A stretch of DNA of 64,000 nt from contig NZ_CP017881.1 in the NCBI RefSeq assembly GCF_002761295.1, forward strand, positions 186,001 to 250,000, read 5' to 3'. The DNA comes from Methanohalophilus portucalensis (GTDB lineage Archaea > Halobacteriota > Methanosarcinia > Methanosarcinales > Methanosarcinaceae). Made by a program: the position numbers and the translations under genes. Positions within the stretch are counted from its first letter, which is position 1; every line of letters starts with the position of its first letter. Positions 36,446 to 45,098 of this stretch are shown here, piece after piece. The notes beneath the pieces were generated by a model. The model ran no database searches, had not been told where the DNA came from, and saw only the letters and a list, made by a program, of their open reading frames with translations.

Positions 36446-37609
36446 ATGAGTCCAAAAAAGCAGTTGCATGTCCGTCTGGATGAAACTATAGTCAAAAATA
36501 CAAAAGTGTGTGCCGCATTTGCTGATAGAAGTCTTCAAGATTATGTTGCTGAAGCTATAGTTAGCTACAATAAATCAAAAATGTCTTTTTTGTATGATGC
36601 AAATAAAAAATCAGAACATTTCAAGTTTATAGATTTATTTGCAGGCATTGGGGGGATGCGAATTGCTTTTGAAGAATTGGGAGGCGAATGCGTTTTTTCT
36701 TCTGAATATAATAAGTTTTCTCAACAAACGTATATGGAAAATTTTAATGAAATGCCTGCTGGAGACATCACTTTAATTCATGAGAAAGATATTCCAGATC
36801 ATGACGTTCTCGTTGCAGGATTTCCATGTCAACCATTTTCTATAGCAGGCGTATCTAAAAAGAAAAGTTTGGGAAATGAACATGGTTTTCTTGACAAAAC
36901 ACAAGGGACTTTATTTTTTGATATTGCTCGTATTTTAAAAGAAAAAAGGCCAAAAACGTTTCTTTTAGAGAACGTAAAGAATCTCACGTCTCATGACGAA
37001 AAAAAGACTTTTAGGATAATTTATGATACCTTAACTAATCTTGGTTATGATGTTTATTATAAAGTCCTTGACGGTAAATTTTATACTCCACAGCATCGTG
37101 AACGTATATTTATAGTTGGATTTGATAAAATGGTGTATGGGGGAGAAAACATTTTCAGTTTTCCTGAACCAGGCAAAGTTTCTAAACCTGTAAAATCGAT
37201 CTTGGACTTAGAGGTCGATTCTAAATATACACTAAGTGATAAGTTGTGGCAATACTTACAGGATTACGCTACTAAACATCGAAAGAAAGGAAATGGCTTT
37301 GGTTATGGGCTTGTTGATTTTAATGGAATTACTCGAACATTAAGTGCTAGATATTATAAGGATGGCTCCGAGATTTTAATTCCACAGGGTAGGGGTAATC
37401 CTAGAAGACTGACACCAAGAGAATGTGCAAGATTACAGGGGTTTCCTGAAAATTTTGAGATTCCCGTTTCAGATACTCAGGCATATCAACAATTTGGAAA
37501 CTCAGTAGTAGTTCCCCTTGTTAAAGAAGTCGCAAAAAATTTAATAAGAGCTATGGGCATAAAAGAGCCATCTAACTGTGAAAAATCTGAAAAGTGGAGA
37601 TATAATTGA
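36446..37609 (+). CDS. DNA (cytosine-5) methyltransferase with N-terminal ribbon-helix-helix domain
   Basis: A 387-residue protein. Residues ~5-45 ([11 protein letters not shown], then [15 protein letters not shown]) match an Arc/MetJ-type ribbon-helix-helix. The C5 methyltransferase starts near 58: motif [13 protein letters not shown] (~60-71), motif IV with catalytic Cys in GFPCQPFS (~129-136), ENVKN (motif VI ~174-178), RERIFIVGF (motif VIII), and motifs IX-X ([23 protein letters not shown]). It protects host DNA against the adjacent nuclease and may also repress its own promoter. Codons and bases are visibly AT-rich. Confidence 0.9.
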   Translation: MSPKKQLHVRLDETIVKNTKVCAAFADRSLQDYVAEAIVSYNKSKMSFLYDANKKSEHFKFIDLFAGIGGMRIAFEELGGECVFSSEYNKFSQQTYMENFNEMPAGDITLIHEKDIPDHDVLVAGFPCQPFSIAGVSKKKSLGNEHGFLDKTQGTLFFDIARILKEKRPKTFLLENVKNLTSHDEKKTFRIIYDTLTNLGYDVYYKVLDGKFYTPQHRERIFIVGFDKMVYGGENIFSFPEPGKVSKPVKSILDLEVDSKYTLSDKLWQYLQDYATKHRKKGNGFGYGLVDFNGITRTLSARYYKDGSEILIPQGRGNPRRLTPRECARLQGFPENFEIPVSDTQAYQQFGNSVVVPLVKEVAKNLIRAMGIKEPSNCEKSEKWRYN

Positions 37610-38820
37610 GTGTAATTGTAGATAATATAGTTGAATCTTGTCAGAAAAGTCAGGTAAGTTTTTGTAAATTTATTTCTGCAAATGATGTTGGTAAAACAGG
37701 AAGTCATCAATATGGATTTTATATTCCCAAAAATTCTTATTCTCTGCTCTTCGATACCCCGGGCATTAAAGGAGAAAATAAGTCAAAGAATGTTGATATT
37801 TATTGGCAGGACGGAAGCACAACCCAAAGCAGATTTATATATTACGGAAAAGGAACTCGAAATGAATATCGAATAACCCGTTTTGGCAGAAATTTTCCAT
37901 ATCTTACGGATAATAATGTCGGAAATCTTCTGATCTTAACAAAAATAAATGAATTTCATTACAATGGTTTTGTGCTTGAAAGTGAAATTGATGTCAATGA
38001 TTTTTTGTCTATTTTTGGGATGTATCCCTCGGATACAAATACTTTAATTGACACGCAAAATGGGGTTTTAAGAAATTCATCTACTCTCTATCCTTTGTTT
38101 AATGATTATATTGTAGAACTAACAGTTGAATTTCCAAATTCAATTGAAATATCAAATAAAGCAAGATTATTTTCGAAAATATCAAAAGAAAACAAGGAAC
38201 AAGATTATTTTGATGTAATTAATTATCCAGACCGCGAATTGTTACAATGGCTTGATGTTGAGTATTCCCTTTTCAAAGCAATAGAATACGATCGGTATTT
38301 ACATTTTATTGAAAAACCCTTTTCATCAATTGATTCTCTTGTGGAAGCTGCAAATACAATTTTGAATAGAAGAAAAAGTAGAGCAGGAAAATCTCTTGAG
38401 AATCATTTGTCTGAAATTTTCACCATGAATAATCTTCCTTTTACATCTCAACCGACAACAGAAGGTAGGAAGAAACCGGATTTTATATTCCCTGGAAAAG
38501 ATTATTACTTTGATAACAACTATAAAAAAAATCTGGTTTTTCTTGCTTCAAAGACTACTTGTAAAGATAGATGGCGCCAAATATTGAATGAAGCTGATAG
38601 GATTAAGCAAAAGCATCTTTTTACATTGCAACAGGGTATTTCCGAGTATCAAATGGATGAAATGGCTGACAATGGTGTAATTCTTGTAGTGCCAGAAAAA
38701 TATAAATCCACCTATCCATCAGCATACAGTGATGAGATATTGAGTCTGAAAGAATTTATATCTCATGTTGAATCTAAGATTTCTGATGTATATGTACAGT
38801 CTGGCCAAGAGGATAACTAA
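37606..38820 (+). CDS. EcoRII-like type II restriction endonuclease
   Basis: A 404-residue enzyme. The C-terminal domain (~255-400) carries the EcoRII-C pattern: [10 protein letters not shown], then PDFIFP (~284-289), and [15 protein letters not shown] (~303-317), which contains the acidic and Lys-based catalytic site. The N-terminal ~200 residues would be the effector-binding half. Length equals that of EcoRII. The partner methyltransferase is directly upstream, overlapping by TTGA at 37606. EcoRII cleaves at CCWGG; whether the target is the same here is not shown. Start TTG. Confidence 0.85.
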   Translation: MSVIVDNIVESCQKSQVSFCKFISANDVGKTGSHQYGFYIPKNSYSLLFDTPGIKGENKSKNVDIYWQDGSTTQSRFIYYGKGTRNEYRITRFGRNFPYLTDNNVGNLLILTKINEFHYNGFVLESEIDVNDFLSIFGMYPSDTNTLIDTQNGVLRNSSTLYPLFNDYIVELTVEFPNSIEISNKARLFSKISKENKEQDYFDVINYPDRELLQWLDVEYSLFKAIEYDRYLHFIEKPFSSIDSLVEAANTILNRRKSRAGKSLENHLSEIFTMNNLPFTSQPTTEGRKKPDFIFPGKDYYFDNNYKKNLVFLASKTTCKDRWRQILNEADRIKQKHLFTLQQGISEYQMDEMADNGVILVVPEKYKSTYPSAYSDEILSLKEFISHVESKISDVYVQSGQEDN

Positions 38821-39427
38821 AAATCATCCTTTTTATCATAGAGATTTTCCGTGGCGGCATACAATAGATCCCTATGAAGTTATGATTGCAGAGTTTATGT
38901 TAAGAAGGACAAAGGCGGAACAGGTGGTTCCTGTTTATTGCGAATTTTTATCTAATTTTCCTACTTTAAAATCCCTTTGCAATGCAGACATTTCAGATAT
39001 TGCTCATGTAACTTCACATCTTGGTTTACACTGGAGAAGTGCTGATTTTAAAAACGCAAGTACTTTTATTGAGCAGGAGTATAATGGCCAATTTCCAGAA
39101 GAAAGGAAGAAACTATTGAGAATACCTGGGGTTGGGGATTATGTAGCAGGAGTCATTTTAACGGTATGTTTCAAAAAGAAGGAATATGTTGTTGACTGTA
39201 ACATTGCAAGATTTATAAATAGGTATTATGGTTTGAATTTGAAAGGTGAAATAAGGAGAAAAAAAGCAATAATAGAAAAAGCAGTTGATTTATTCAACTA
39301 TGAGTACCCCGGAGAATTATTATTTTCTATTCTTGATTTTACAGCAACAACTTGTAAACCTCGACATCCAAATTGTTCTAGATGTTTTTTGAATTCTTTA
39401 TGTGTTACAGGGAAAATGATGGTATAA
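38792..39427 (+). CDS. Mig-like thymine/uracil mismatch DNA glycosylase
   Basis: About 211 residues of HhH-GPD type. The hairpin reads IPGVGDYVAGVIL, with Tyr where EndoIII has its lyase Lys, as in the T:G glycosylase Mig.Mth; the catalytic Asp is in VVDCNIARF. A four-cysteine loop (C-x6-C-x2-C-x5-C: CKPRHPNC, CFLNSLC) holds a 4Fe-4S cluster. Mig.Mth is encoded beside the MthTI system on a methanogen plasmid and repairs T:G made by deamination of 5-methylcytosine, exactly the need created by this C5 methyltransferase. Start ATG 38792 is my choice; it overlaps the nuclease gene by 29 bases. Confidence 0.88.
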   Translation: MYSLAKRITKNHPFYHRDFPWRHTIDPYEVMIAEFMLRRTKAEQVVPVYCEFLSNFPTLKSLCNADISDIAHVTSHLGLHWRSADFKNASTFIEQEYNGQFPEERKKLLRIPGVGDYVAGVILTVCFKKKEYVVDCNIARFINRYYGLNLKGEIRRKKAIIEKAVDLFNYEYPGELLFSILDFTATTCKPRHPNCSRCFLNSLCVTGKMMV

Positions 39428-39447
39428 TATGCAATCATAGAAAAAAG

Positions 39448-39567
39448 CGCCGGGGTTGGGATTCGAACCCAAGCACCCCGTTAGGGGAAACAGGTCTCGA
39501 GCCTGCCGCGTTTGGACTCCGCGGCAATTTTGTAAGCCGTTGGATTAGTCCGCTCTGCCACCCCGGC
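39448..39567 (-). tRNA. tRNA-Ser (anticodon CGA) with probable D-arm intron
   Basis: Minus strand, 120 bases. Acceptor GCCGGGG/CCCCGGC, discriminator G, long variable arm (CCCC TAA CGGGG), T-arm TTGGGTTCGAATCCCAA, anticodon stem GCAGG/CCTGT around CTCGAGA give a class II tRNA-Ser. An extra stretch of about 34 bases (39510-39543) interrupts the D-arm. Removing it leaves GCA...TGC as a perfect D stem and a mature length of 86. The insert ends in AGTCC, complementary to GGACT in exon 1, followed by short bulges like a relaxed bulge-helix-bulge splice site. Exact splice points are uncertain by one or two bases. CCA is not encoded. Confidence 0.85.
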
Positions 39568-39625
39568 ACAATGTGCTTGGCTTGAAGGAGTTTATGGCTT
39601 AAAAAGGTATCGAAGGGCGCAATTA

Positions 39626-40879
39626 TTAGAAATCAAAGAGGCTTTTCTGGTTCTTTGCCTCTGGTGTCGGGTCATCGGGGTCGGCTTTCCAGGAACCGGA
39701 TTTTGTGTTTGTTTTCAAATTATCAGGCAGCTCGATCCAGCCGTATTTGCCTCCTCCGCCGGGGTGCAGGATGACATCTTCGTTCCTGAAGGCCTCGATG
39801 CTTCTCACAATCCGGGGGTCCACGAAATCCAGCTGTGAGATGTCGGCCTCCAGCAGCACGGCCGTTTCACTGCCGAAACGCTCCACCAAGGCATTCCAGG
39901 CACTGCTCACACCCTTTGTATTGATGCTTGCATGACCTAAAGCCATCATTATGATTTCCGCCAGGGGTATCAGGTGCAGGTAATCCGGGCGGTGGGAAGG
40001 GTGTTTCGGGGTGTCATGGTTGGCCAGTTCGTTCACCCGGTCGGCCACGCCTTTCTTGATCTGGCCACCACAGACCCGGCAATTCCAGTCCAGGTTCATT
40101 GCTTCTTCCATCGGGTAATGGCGGTAACACTTGATACAGGCTGACTCGTTGTACTTGCCTTCCTGCGGGAAGAATCCCACATTGAGCGCACAGCCATACC
40201 CCTCTTTCCTCAGGATTGCCTTTTCCACACCTTCAAAGGACACTTCAGGAACCTCCAGGCGGTTGAATTCCCGGGCCAGTTTGTTGGACCAGGGGGAATG
40301 GGCATCTGAATTTGAAAGAAATGTCAAACCCTGCAGTTCTTCGATCCTGTCTGCATAATCACTGTCAGCGCTCAGGCCCAACTCCAGGAAAGCAATATTA
40401 TCGGTCATATCCCCGTAGCAACTTTCCAGGCTGTCATGGTAGGCATACATGGCAGTCCAGGGGGTAAACGCATGACAGGGGCCGATGAGGGCTCCGACAT
40501 CAGTTGCAATCTCTGCGATCTGGCTTCCGTCCAGTTTCAGTGTTGGCCTGCCATCAACGGCGAGGTCCCCGTGTCCGGCCACCTTTTCTGCCAGTTCCTC
40601 TGCTTTGGATATAGAGGGAACCAGCAGCAGATGGTGTACGCGATTTTTGTCCTCGATCTCAGTTGTAAGAATAAAAGAAGTATCATCAATGGCGACCGTC
40701 TCGTCATCCTGTGCATATTCCTTAATCTCACAAAGCCATCTGGGATGTATGCAATCTCCTGTTGCCACAAGATTGATTCCCTTTTTAGCGGCTTCCCGGG
40801 CCATTACAGGCAGTTCCATCTTCTGGGAACAGGCCATGGAATATTTGGAATGCAGGTGCAGGTCGGCATTGATCAACAT
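39626..40879 (-). CDS. Endonuclease Q, PHP-type DNA deamination repair nuclease
   Basis: A 417-residue protein of the EndoQ family (TIGR00375). The PHP metal site begins with ADLHLHSKYS (residues ~5-14), with further ligands in ATGDCIHP (~39-46), CHAF and SNSDAHS (~208-214). A zinc ribbon follows (CIKC and CRVC, ~260-290), then a helix-hairpin-helix-like region. EndoQ nicks 5' of uracil, hypoxanthine or abasic sites. The extreme C-terminus QKSLFDF is a PCNA-interacting (PIP) motif, as in Pyrococcus EndoQ. It is GC-richer than its neighbours. Last gene of the PAC2 operon, adjacent to the tRNA-Ser and the glycosylase island. Confidence 0.87.
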   Translation of the reverse strand: MLINADLHLHSKYSMACSQKMELPVMAREAAKKGINLVATGDCIHPRWLCEIKEYAQDDETVAIDDTSFILTTEIEDKNRVHHLLLVPSISKAEELAEKVAGHGDLAVDGRPTLKLDGSQIAEIATDVGALIGPCHAFTPWTAMYAYHDSLESCYGDMTDNIAFLELGLSADSDYADRIEELQGLTFLSNSDAHSPWSNKLAREFNRLEVPEVSFEGVEKAILRKEGYGCALNVGFFPQEGKYNESACIKCYRHYPMEEAMNLDWNCRVCGGQIKKGVADRVNELANHDTPKHPSHRPDYLHLIPLAEIIMMALGHASINTKGVSSAWNALVERFGSETAVLLEADISQLDFVDPRIVRSIEAFRNEDVILHPGGGGKYGWIELPDNLKTNTKSGSWKADPDDPTPEAKNQKSLFDF

Positions 40880-40881
40880 GC

Positions 40882-41664
40882 TTATCCGATATAACCCAGA
40901 TCCTCATCATTCGGTGATGTTTCCGGGAGCATCTGTTGCTGTTGTTGTTGCTGTTTGGCTTCTACGAGGTTGGCCACGATTTTCTCCATCTCTTTAGCAC
41001 GTTCCTCAAGTTCACTGATATCAACCTCGATATCAAGTATACTGCTCAACACAGCGATCAGTGACTGGGCACTTTTAGGATCTACAAGATAACCGGATGT
41101 GTATCCCATAAGGCAAGCAGCATCAATCTCCCTGAATTTGCTCAGGCCAAGAAGAAGTCCCGACGCCCCAACAATTCCGCCGTTGGGTTCTTTTTCCTTG
41201 AAGGTGACTCCATGCTCTTTTAGACTTTCTGTAAGGTCTTCCTGATTCACGGCACCCAGGACTTCATCAACATGCTCCAGCTGTCCCGTTGGGAATCCTC
41301 CGAGAGTAAAGATTCTGGAAACCCCGTACTCTTCGGCAATATCCAGGTACAGATCACACAGTTCGTAATGCCCTTCTGAACTTGTACTCTGCTGGTCACC
41401 CGCAAGTAACAGAATATCCTTGCCATTTACCTGGAATGTATAGAATGCGTTACTTACAAGTCTCACAGTACTATTTTCATCCACAAGTACCTGAGGCGGG
41501 AATGAGGTGGAGTATATTTCCAGAAGCTTTTCTGCTTCGAATTGTTCAATGAGATGATCAACAACAAGTTTGCCTACATGTCCCACTCCCGGCAGGCCGA
41601 CAAGCAGGGTTGAATCCTGAATTTCAATCTCAGTATTTTGACGCACGATTTTTGTATTCTGCAT
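40882..41664 (-). CDS. PAC2-family proteasome assembly chaperone
   Basis: About 260 residues with the PAC2 fold: LLVGLPGVGHVGKLVVDHLI (spanning residues ~20-39) and FTLGGFPTGQLEH. The C-terminus has a poly-Gln run (QQQQQQQ). The family includes archaeal PbaA/PbaB-type chaperones that assist proteasome assembly. I choose ATG at 41664; a TTG at 41673 overlaps the Nop10 stop but is too close to the AGGAA ribosome site. It lies two bases before EndoQ. Confidence 0.85.
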   Translation of the reverse strand: MQNTKIVRQNTEIEIQDSTLLVGLPGVGHVGKLVVDHLIEQFEAEKLLEIYSTSFPPQVLVDENSTVRLVSNAFYTFQVNGKDILLLAGDQQSTSSEGHYELCDLYLDIAEEYGVSRIFTLGGFPTGQLEHVDEVLGAVNQEDLTESLKEHGVTFKEKEPNGGIVGASGLLLGLSKFREIDAACLMGYTSGYLVDPKSAQSLIAVLSSILDIEVDISELEERAKEMEKIVANLVEAKQQQQQQQMLPETSPNDEDLGYIG

Positions 41665-41669
41665 TGGAA

Positions 41670-41825
41670 TCAATTCCTTTTGCTCAATCTGCGATATTTC
41701 CCGTATGGGTCACGGGGAGAATAGCGTGCAGGCGAAGGTTTGATGGTCCTTTTCCCGCATTTGGGACACGTTTCCTGCAGGGTGTATTCCCCACAGGAAA
41801 TGCATTTCAAAATCTTTTTACCCAA
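41670..41825 (-). CDS. nop10: H/ACA ribonucleoprotein protein Nop10
   Basis: A 51-residue protein translated directly from the minus strand (start TTG at 41825, stop 41670-41672). It has the Nop10 zinc ribbon (CISCGEY and CPKCG) followed by the linker TIKPSPARYSPRDPYGKYRR. Nop10 is a core protein of the H/ACA RNP that guides pseudouridylation with Cbf5 and Gar1. It sits between aIF2-alpha and the PAC2 gene, a conserved archaeal order. Confidence 0.95.
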   Translation of the reverse strand: MGKKILKCISCGEYTLQETCPKCGKRTIKPSPARYSPRDPYGKYRRLSKRN

Positions 41826-41831
41826 TCGTTA

Positions 41832-42629
41832 TCACGCCTTGGCAGTTTCCGCATGCCTGTGGAAGGCACCTTGTCCGCCAAGATATTCTATTTTTTCGAT
41901 GGCCTTTTCTGCAGATTCCTTCAGGACAGATTCTGCAACCTTGTAATCGGGAGCAATCACCCTGATACGATATCTGGGTGCACCGGTATATGTTATATCC
42001 AGACGGACATCTTCCATCTTCACTTCACTGGCGGCCCGTAAGGCCTCCTTGATGATTTCGATTCCGTTTGGTGCAGAACTTGTAAGGTCTATATGTCCGG
42101 CAATCTCCACAAACGGCAGTTTGATATTATCCTGTGCGAGTTTGACAATGATTTCAACAACTTTTTTATCGATCTTGAGGTTGCTGAAGGCATCTTCCCC
42201 GCGCATGGCAGCTTCTTCAAAGGCAGAATATTTACTTCCGAATTCTGTGTCAAAAGAATCTTCTATTTCCTGAAGTTGCTGTTTGTCGAGTCTTGCTTCT
42301 TCTGCGACGAACTGTAGCCATTTTTCAGCCTTCTGTTCGTTCTTCCATTCCTGGATCTTTGCCCTTTTCTGATGCTCATTTACATCCTTGAGGGAAAGAT
42401 CAATATGGCGACGTGAGGTATCTACTCTCAGGACCTTACAGACAATTTTTTGTCCTTCCCTGACGTGATCCCTGACATATTTGACCCATCCTGCCTTAAT
42501 CTCAGATATATGGATGAATCCTTCTTTTCCGTCGTATTCCTCAAGAGTCGTGTAGGCGCCAAAGTCAGTGACATTTTTTACCGCACAGACTACAAAATCA
42601 CCGACTTCAGGCCATTTGTTGTTGTCCAT
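41832..42629 (-). CDS. Translation initiation factor aIF2 alpha subunit
   Basis: About 265 residues from the ATG at 42629. The N-terminal S1 domain (VGDFVVCAVKNVTDFGAYT, residues ~9-27) is followed by a helical domain and a C-terminal alpha-beta domain that contacts aIF2-gamma. The ORF continues upstream to 42719, but the start at MDNNKWPEVGDF matches the family and the upstream part overlaps the eS27 gene. aIF2 brings initiator tRNA to the ribosome. Confidence 0.94.
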   Translation of the reverse strand: MDNNKWPEVGDFVVCAVKNVTDFGAYTTLEEYDGKEGFIHISEIKAGWVKYVRDHVREGQKIVCKVLRVDTSRRHIDLSLKDVNEHQKRAKIQEWKNEQKAEKWLQFVAEEARLDKQQLQEIEDSFDTEFGSKYSAFEEAAMRGEDAFSNLKIDKKVVEIIVKLAQDNIKLPFVEIAGHIDLTSSAPNGIEIIKEALRAASEVKMEDVRLDITYTGAPRYRIRVIAPDYKVAESVLKESAEKAIEKIEYLGGQGAFHRHAETAKA

Positions 42630-42639
42630 TAATATCCCT

Positions 42640-42816
42640 TTATTCGAGTACTTCCAGTATATGTGTTGTAATTGTAGATTTTCCGCCAGTTGGTTCTGCA
42701 AGGGTCCTGCCGCATACAAGACAGCTTACTTTCTGGCTTGCACTGCCAAAAATAACCTGCTCATTGGAGCAATCATTGCATTTTACTTTCAAAAATCTGC
42801 TGTTTGGTTCGGCCAT
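42640..42816 (-). CDS. rps27e: 30S ribosomal protein eS27
   Basis: A 58-residue zinc-binding ribosomal protein read on the minus strand between eL44 and aIF2-alpha. The finger is [12 protein letters not shown] with the second pair CLVC (residues ~13-36), and the typical ending [10 protein letters not shown] is present. Start ATG at 42816 has a GGAGTGA site. Overlooked easily because of its size. Confidence 0.95.
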   Translation of the reverse strand: MAEPNSRFLKVKCNDCSNEQVIFGSASQKVSCLVCGRTLAEPTGGKSTITTHILEVLE

Positions 42817-42822
42817 TTATGC

Positions 42823-43101
42823 TCACTCCTTGAAATCGAATTTCTTTGCACGGAAGCAGGGTCTCTGATGTGCCTTGTTGCACTTGCTGCAACGGTATCG
42901 CAGGGCAATCCTTTTTGTTGGTTTGTCACCACTTGGGACCTTGGAGAACTTCCCACTGTTTCCTATACCAGTATGCCTTTTCTTCTGCCTTCTGATACGT
43001 GTGGTCATTGATTCCCTGCCCTTTTTAACCTTTTCAGCAACATGTTCTGTATGGGTTTTGCAGTAAGGGCAGTATGTTCTGAACCTTTTTGGGATCTTCA
43101 T
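42823..43101 (-). CDS. rpl44e: 50S ribosomal protein eL44 (L44e)
   Basis: About 92 residues. Zinc finger residues CPYCKTH (near 11-17) and [12 protein letters not shown] (near 74-85) and the basic central region [20 protein letters not shown] identify eL44. I choose ATG at 43101 because AGGTG lies eight bases upstream. First of the cluster eL44, eS27, aIF2-alpha, Nop10, PAC2, EndoQ. Confidence 0.95.
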   Translation of the reverse strand: MKIPKRFRTYCPYCKTHTEHVAEKVKKGRESMTTRIRRQKKRHTGIGNSGKFSKVPSGDKPTKRIALRYRCSKCNKAHQRPCFRAKKFDFKE

Positions 43102-43127
43102 TATCTTCACACCTTTAATGTTGATTT

Positions 43128-43796
43128 TTATTCCTGATTTATTGGATATGCAGCACCGCGTTTTACCAGTCCCTGAGCATTCATGGAAGGCAATACCACA
43201 ACGTCTTCTGCTGCAAGTGTATAATTGAGATTATCCATCGCTTTTATGGTAGGAAGGTCTTTCAATATTCGGACAACAAAGTATTCCTTACTTATATTGT
43301 TTTTGCCCGTTTCTTCCTCTGCAGGGAGTTCCTGCGAGATGGTCTCGTTTTCCTCTTCTTCATCTGCTTCATCAGATATTATACTTTCTTTCGCAAACCC
43401 CTTGTCCTGTCTATCCTGTGGGTTCATAATAGGTTCGAGCAATTCGGATCTTGCAACCTGGATTGCTGAAAGGGTGGCCTCAAAAACTTTGCGTTCGGAT
43501 TCCAGGAGTTTGTCAAGGTCCTGTCTGGATGAGATATTGGAAAATGCATTTGAGGTTGCTCTGGATGTTATTTTACGGATTCTCCTGATAAAGATCGTTT
43601 CCACATCATTTAGAGCACTTTGCATTTCGTCTTCTAGGATCTTTGATTCAACTGATCGTGGATTGTTGATCTTTTTGATTTCCTCTTCCAATTCCCTTAT
43701 ATATTCATCAACTTTTTCATAAAAATCGTAGGGAAGGGAATTTAAAGACGAGCTGTTTTCCTGACGGAGAATACTTTTTAGTTCAGTACGATCCAT
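43128..43796 (-). CDS. GINS complex protein (Gins51/Sld5 family)
   Basis: About 222 residues. The N-terminal helical bundle (residues ~1-125) with [11 protein letters not shown] and the C-terminal B domain ([33 protein letters not shown], spanning ~170-205) match archaeal GINS. GINS joins Mcm and GAN/RecJ in the replicative helicase. The gene directly follows priS (overlap 14 bases), the usual archaeal pair. A long acidic linker (~135-165) separates the domains. ATG at 43796 chosen; GAGGGG lies upstream. Confidence 0.88.
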   Translation of the reverse strand: MDRTELKSILRQENSSSLNSLPYDFYEKVDEYIRELEEEIKKINNPRSVESKILEDEMQSALNDVETIFIRRIRKITSRATSNAFSNISSRQDLDKLLESERKVFEATLSAIQVARSELLEPIMNPQDRQDKGFAKESIISDEADEEEENETISQELPAEEETGKNNISKEYFVVRILKDLPTIKAMDNLNYTLAAEDVVVLPSMNAQGLVKRGAAYPINQE

Positions 43797-45009
43797 ATTC
43801 GGCAACCCCTCTGCACATTAAATATACCGCTGCATATTCGGGCAGTTCCTGTACTCCCTCTTCAACCCGGATATCCAGATCCATCATTTGTACTTCAAAA
43901 GGTTTTATGGCTCTTAACGTTACCGGCCTATCCGAAAAAGCAACAGCATCCTGAAGTGGTTCGAAATCGTCCATGTCTTCCAGACTTAATGGAATTACCT
44001 TCATTCCGGAGCCGCCATGCAGGGAACCCGGTAATCGTATCAATCTCTTTATATCTGCGGTGACCGGTTCATCCACCTGTGCCGAACCTGCCAGTGTGAC
44101 ACGATGCTGGTCGATTGTATTATCAAAAAACTGGGCCATTATAGCTTTGAAATCCCTAATTTTGCCAAAATCCAGTCTTCCTCTGCGTATGTCTTCCAAG
44201 GCTTTACTGTCTTTGGATATCCGGTTCATCTGTTGCTGTGTTTTTTTGCCGAACCCTTTTATGTGCTTTATATCCGCAAATCGTTCTTTTTCTTCCTTTT
44301 GTCCTTCTTCTTCAAGATATGAGGCAATATACTCAGCAAGTCTTTTTCCCCATCCTGTGTCGGGATTTTTGATGACATACTTGGAAAGTATCTCCGTTCG
44401 ATCATTGAAGGTTCGTGTGCCGGTTCCATGGTCTCCGATCATGAATTCTTTCTGGTAGAAATATTCAGATTTAATCCCCTTTCCTCCCACGTAATCCACA
44501 ATTTCCCTTCTCTGGGAACTTTCCAGATTCCATATAAGAGGATCAGTTATATGGAAGTGGTATCCCCTTCCACCCGAAAAGACGGCCTTTATATTATCTT
44601 CGTCAAAACCAAAATCATCTACCAGAAAATCCAGCAGTCTCAGCGATTCTGTTTTAACCATTTCCAGCATTGCTGCATAGGAAGTAGGTGCATCCTGCAA
44701 GTGATCAGCATCCAGATCAAAAATAAGGTCTGCGCCCTTCCATTTTTTCTCTTTCATTGTAGGTGCATCGGGATAATCATAAAGGGCAACCGAGTGATAC
44801 ACATGGGCCGGTTGCATTGATACAAGATAATCTCTGAGTTCTCCTCCCGTACCGAATGCTTTATGCCTGTACATCATGGTTTCAGGCATGGAATCATACG
44901 ATATGAATCCCCATTCACGTTTGGTCAGGGAATGGGGAACATGTATCTTTGCTTCCCTGTAATAATCATGGAACCTTGATTTGAGATAGCGTTTTGTTGA
45001 TGTGTTCAT
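43783..45009 (-). CDS. priS: DNA primase small (catalytic) subunit PriS
   Basis: A 408-residue protein. The catalytic Asp pair sits in LIFDLDADHL (residues ~93-102), the SGGRGYHFHI motif (~145-154) and later Asp of the active site, all typical of archaeal/eukaryal primase small subunits. It synthesises RNA or DNA primers with PriL, whose gene is not here. It is divergent from rqcH over about 90 bases and overlaps the GINS gene. Confidence 0.93.
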   Translation of the reverse strand: MNTSTKRYLKSRFHDYYREAKIHVPHSLTKREWGFISYDSMPETMMYRHKAFGTGGELRDYLVSMQPAHVYHSVALYDYPDAPTMKEKKWKGADLIFDLDADHLQDAPTSYAAMLEMVKTESLRLLDFLVDDFGFDEDNIKAVFSGGRGYHFHITDPLIWNLESSQRREIVDYVGGKGIKSEYFYQKEFMIGDHGTGTRTFNDRTEILSKYVIKNPDTGWGKRLAEYIASYLEEEGQKEEKERFADIKHIKGFGKKTQQQMNRISKDSKALEDIRRGRLDFGKIRDFKAIMAQFFDNTIDQHRVTLAGSAQVDEPVTADIKRLIRLPGSLHGGSGMKVIPLSLEDMDDFEPLQDAVAFSDRPVTLRAIKPFEVQMMDLDIRVEEGVQELPEYAAVYLMCRGVAEYGSY

Positions 45010-45098
45010 CTTCAGTGCCTTCTCCGTCTCTAATTTTTATCGGGGATATTAATCTATTGCACAAAACTTTATAGCCCCTTCCCCAATTAGTACAGTTT

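Noticed and set aside
36245-39625. Integrative element using tRNA-Ser as attachment site
   Set aside because: The island lies at the tRNA 3' end, but I found no duplicated tRNA fragment at the other boundary and no integrase gene.
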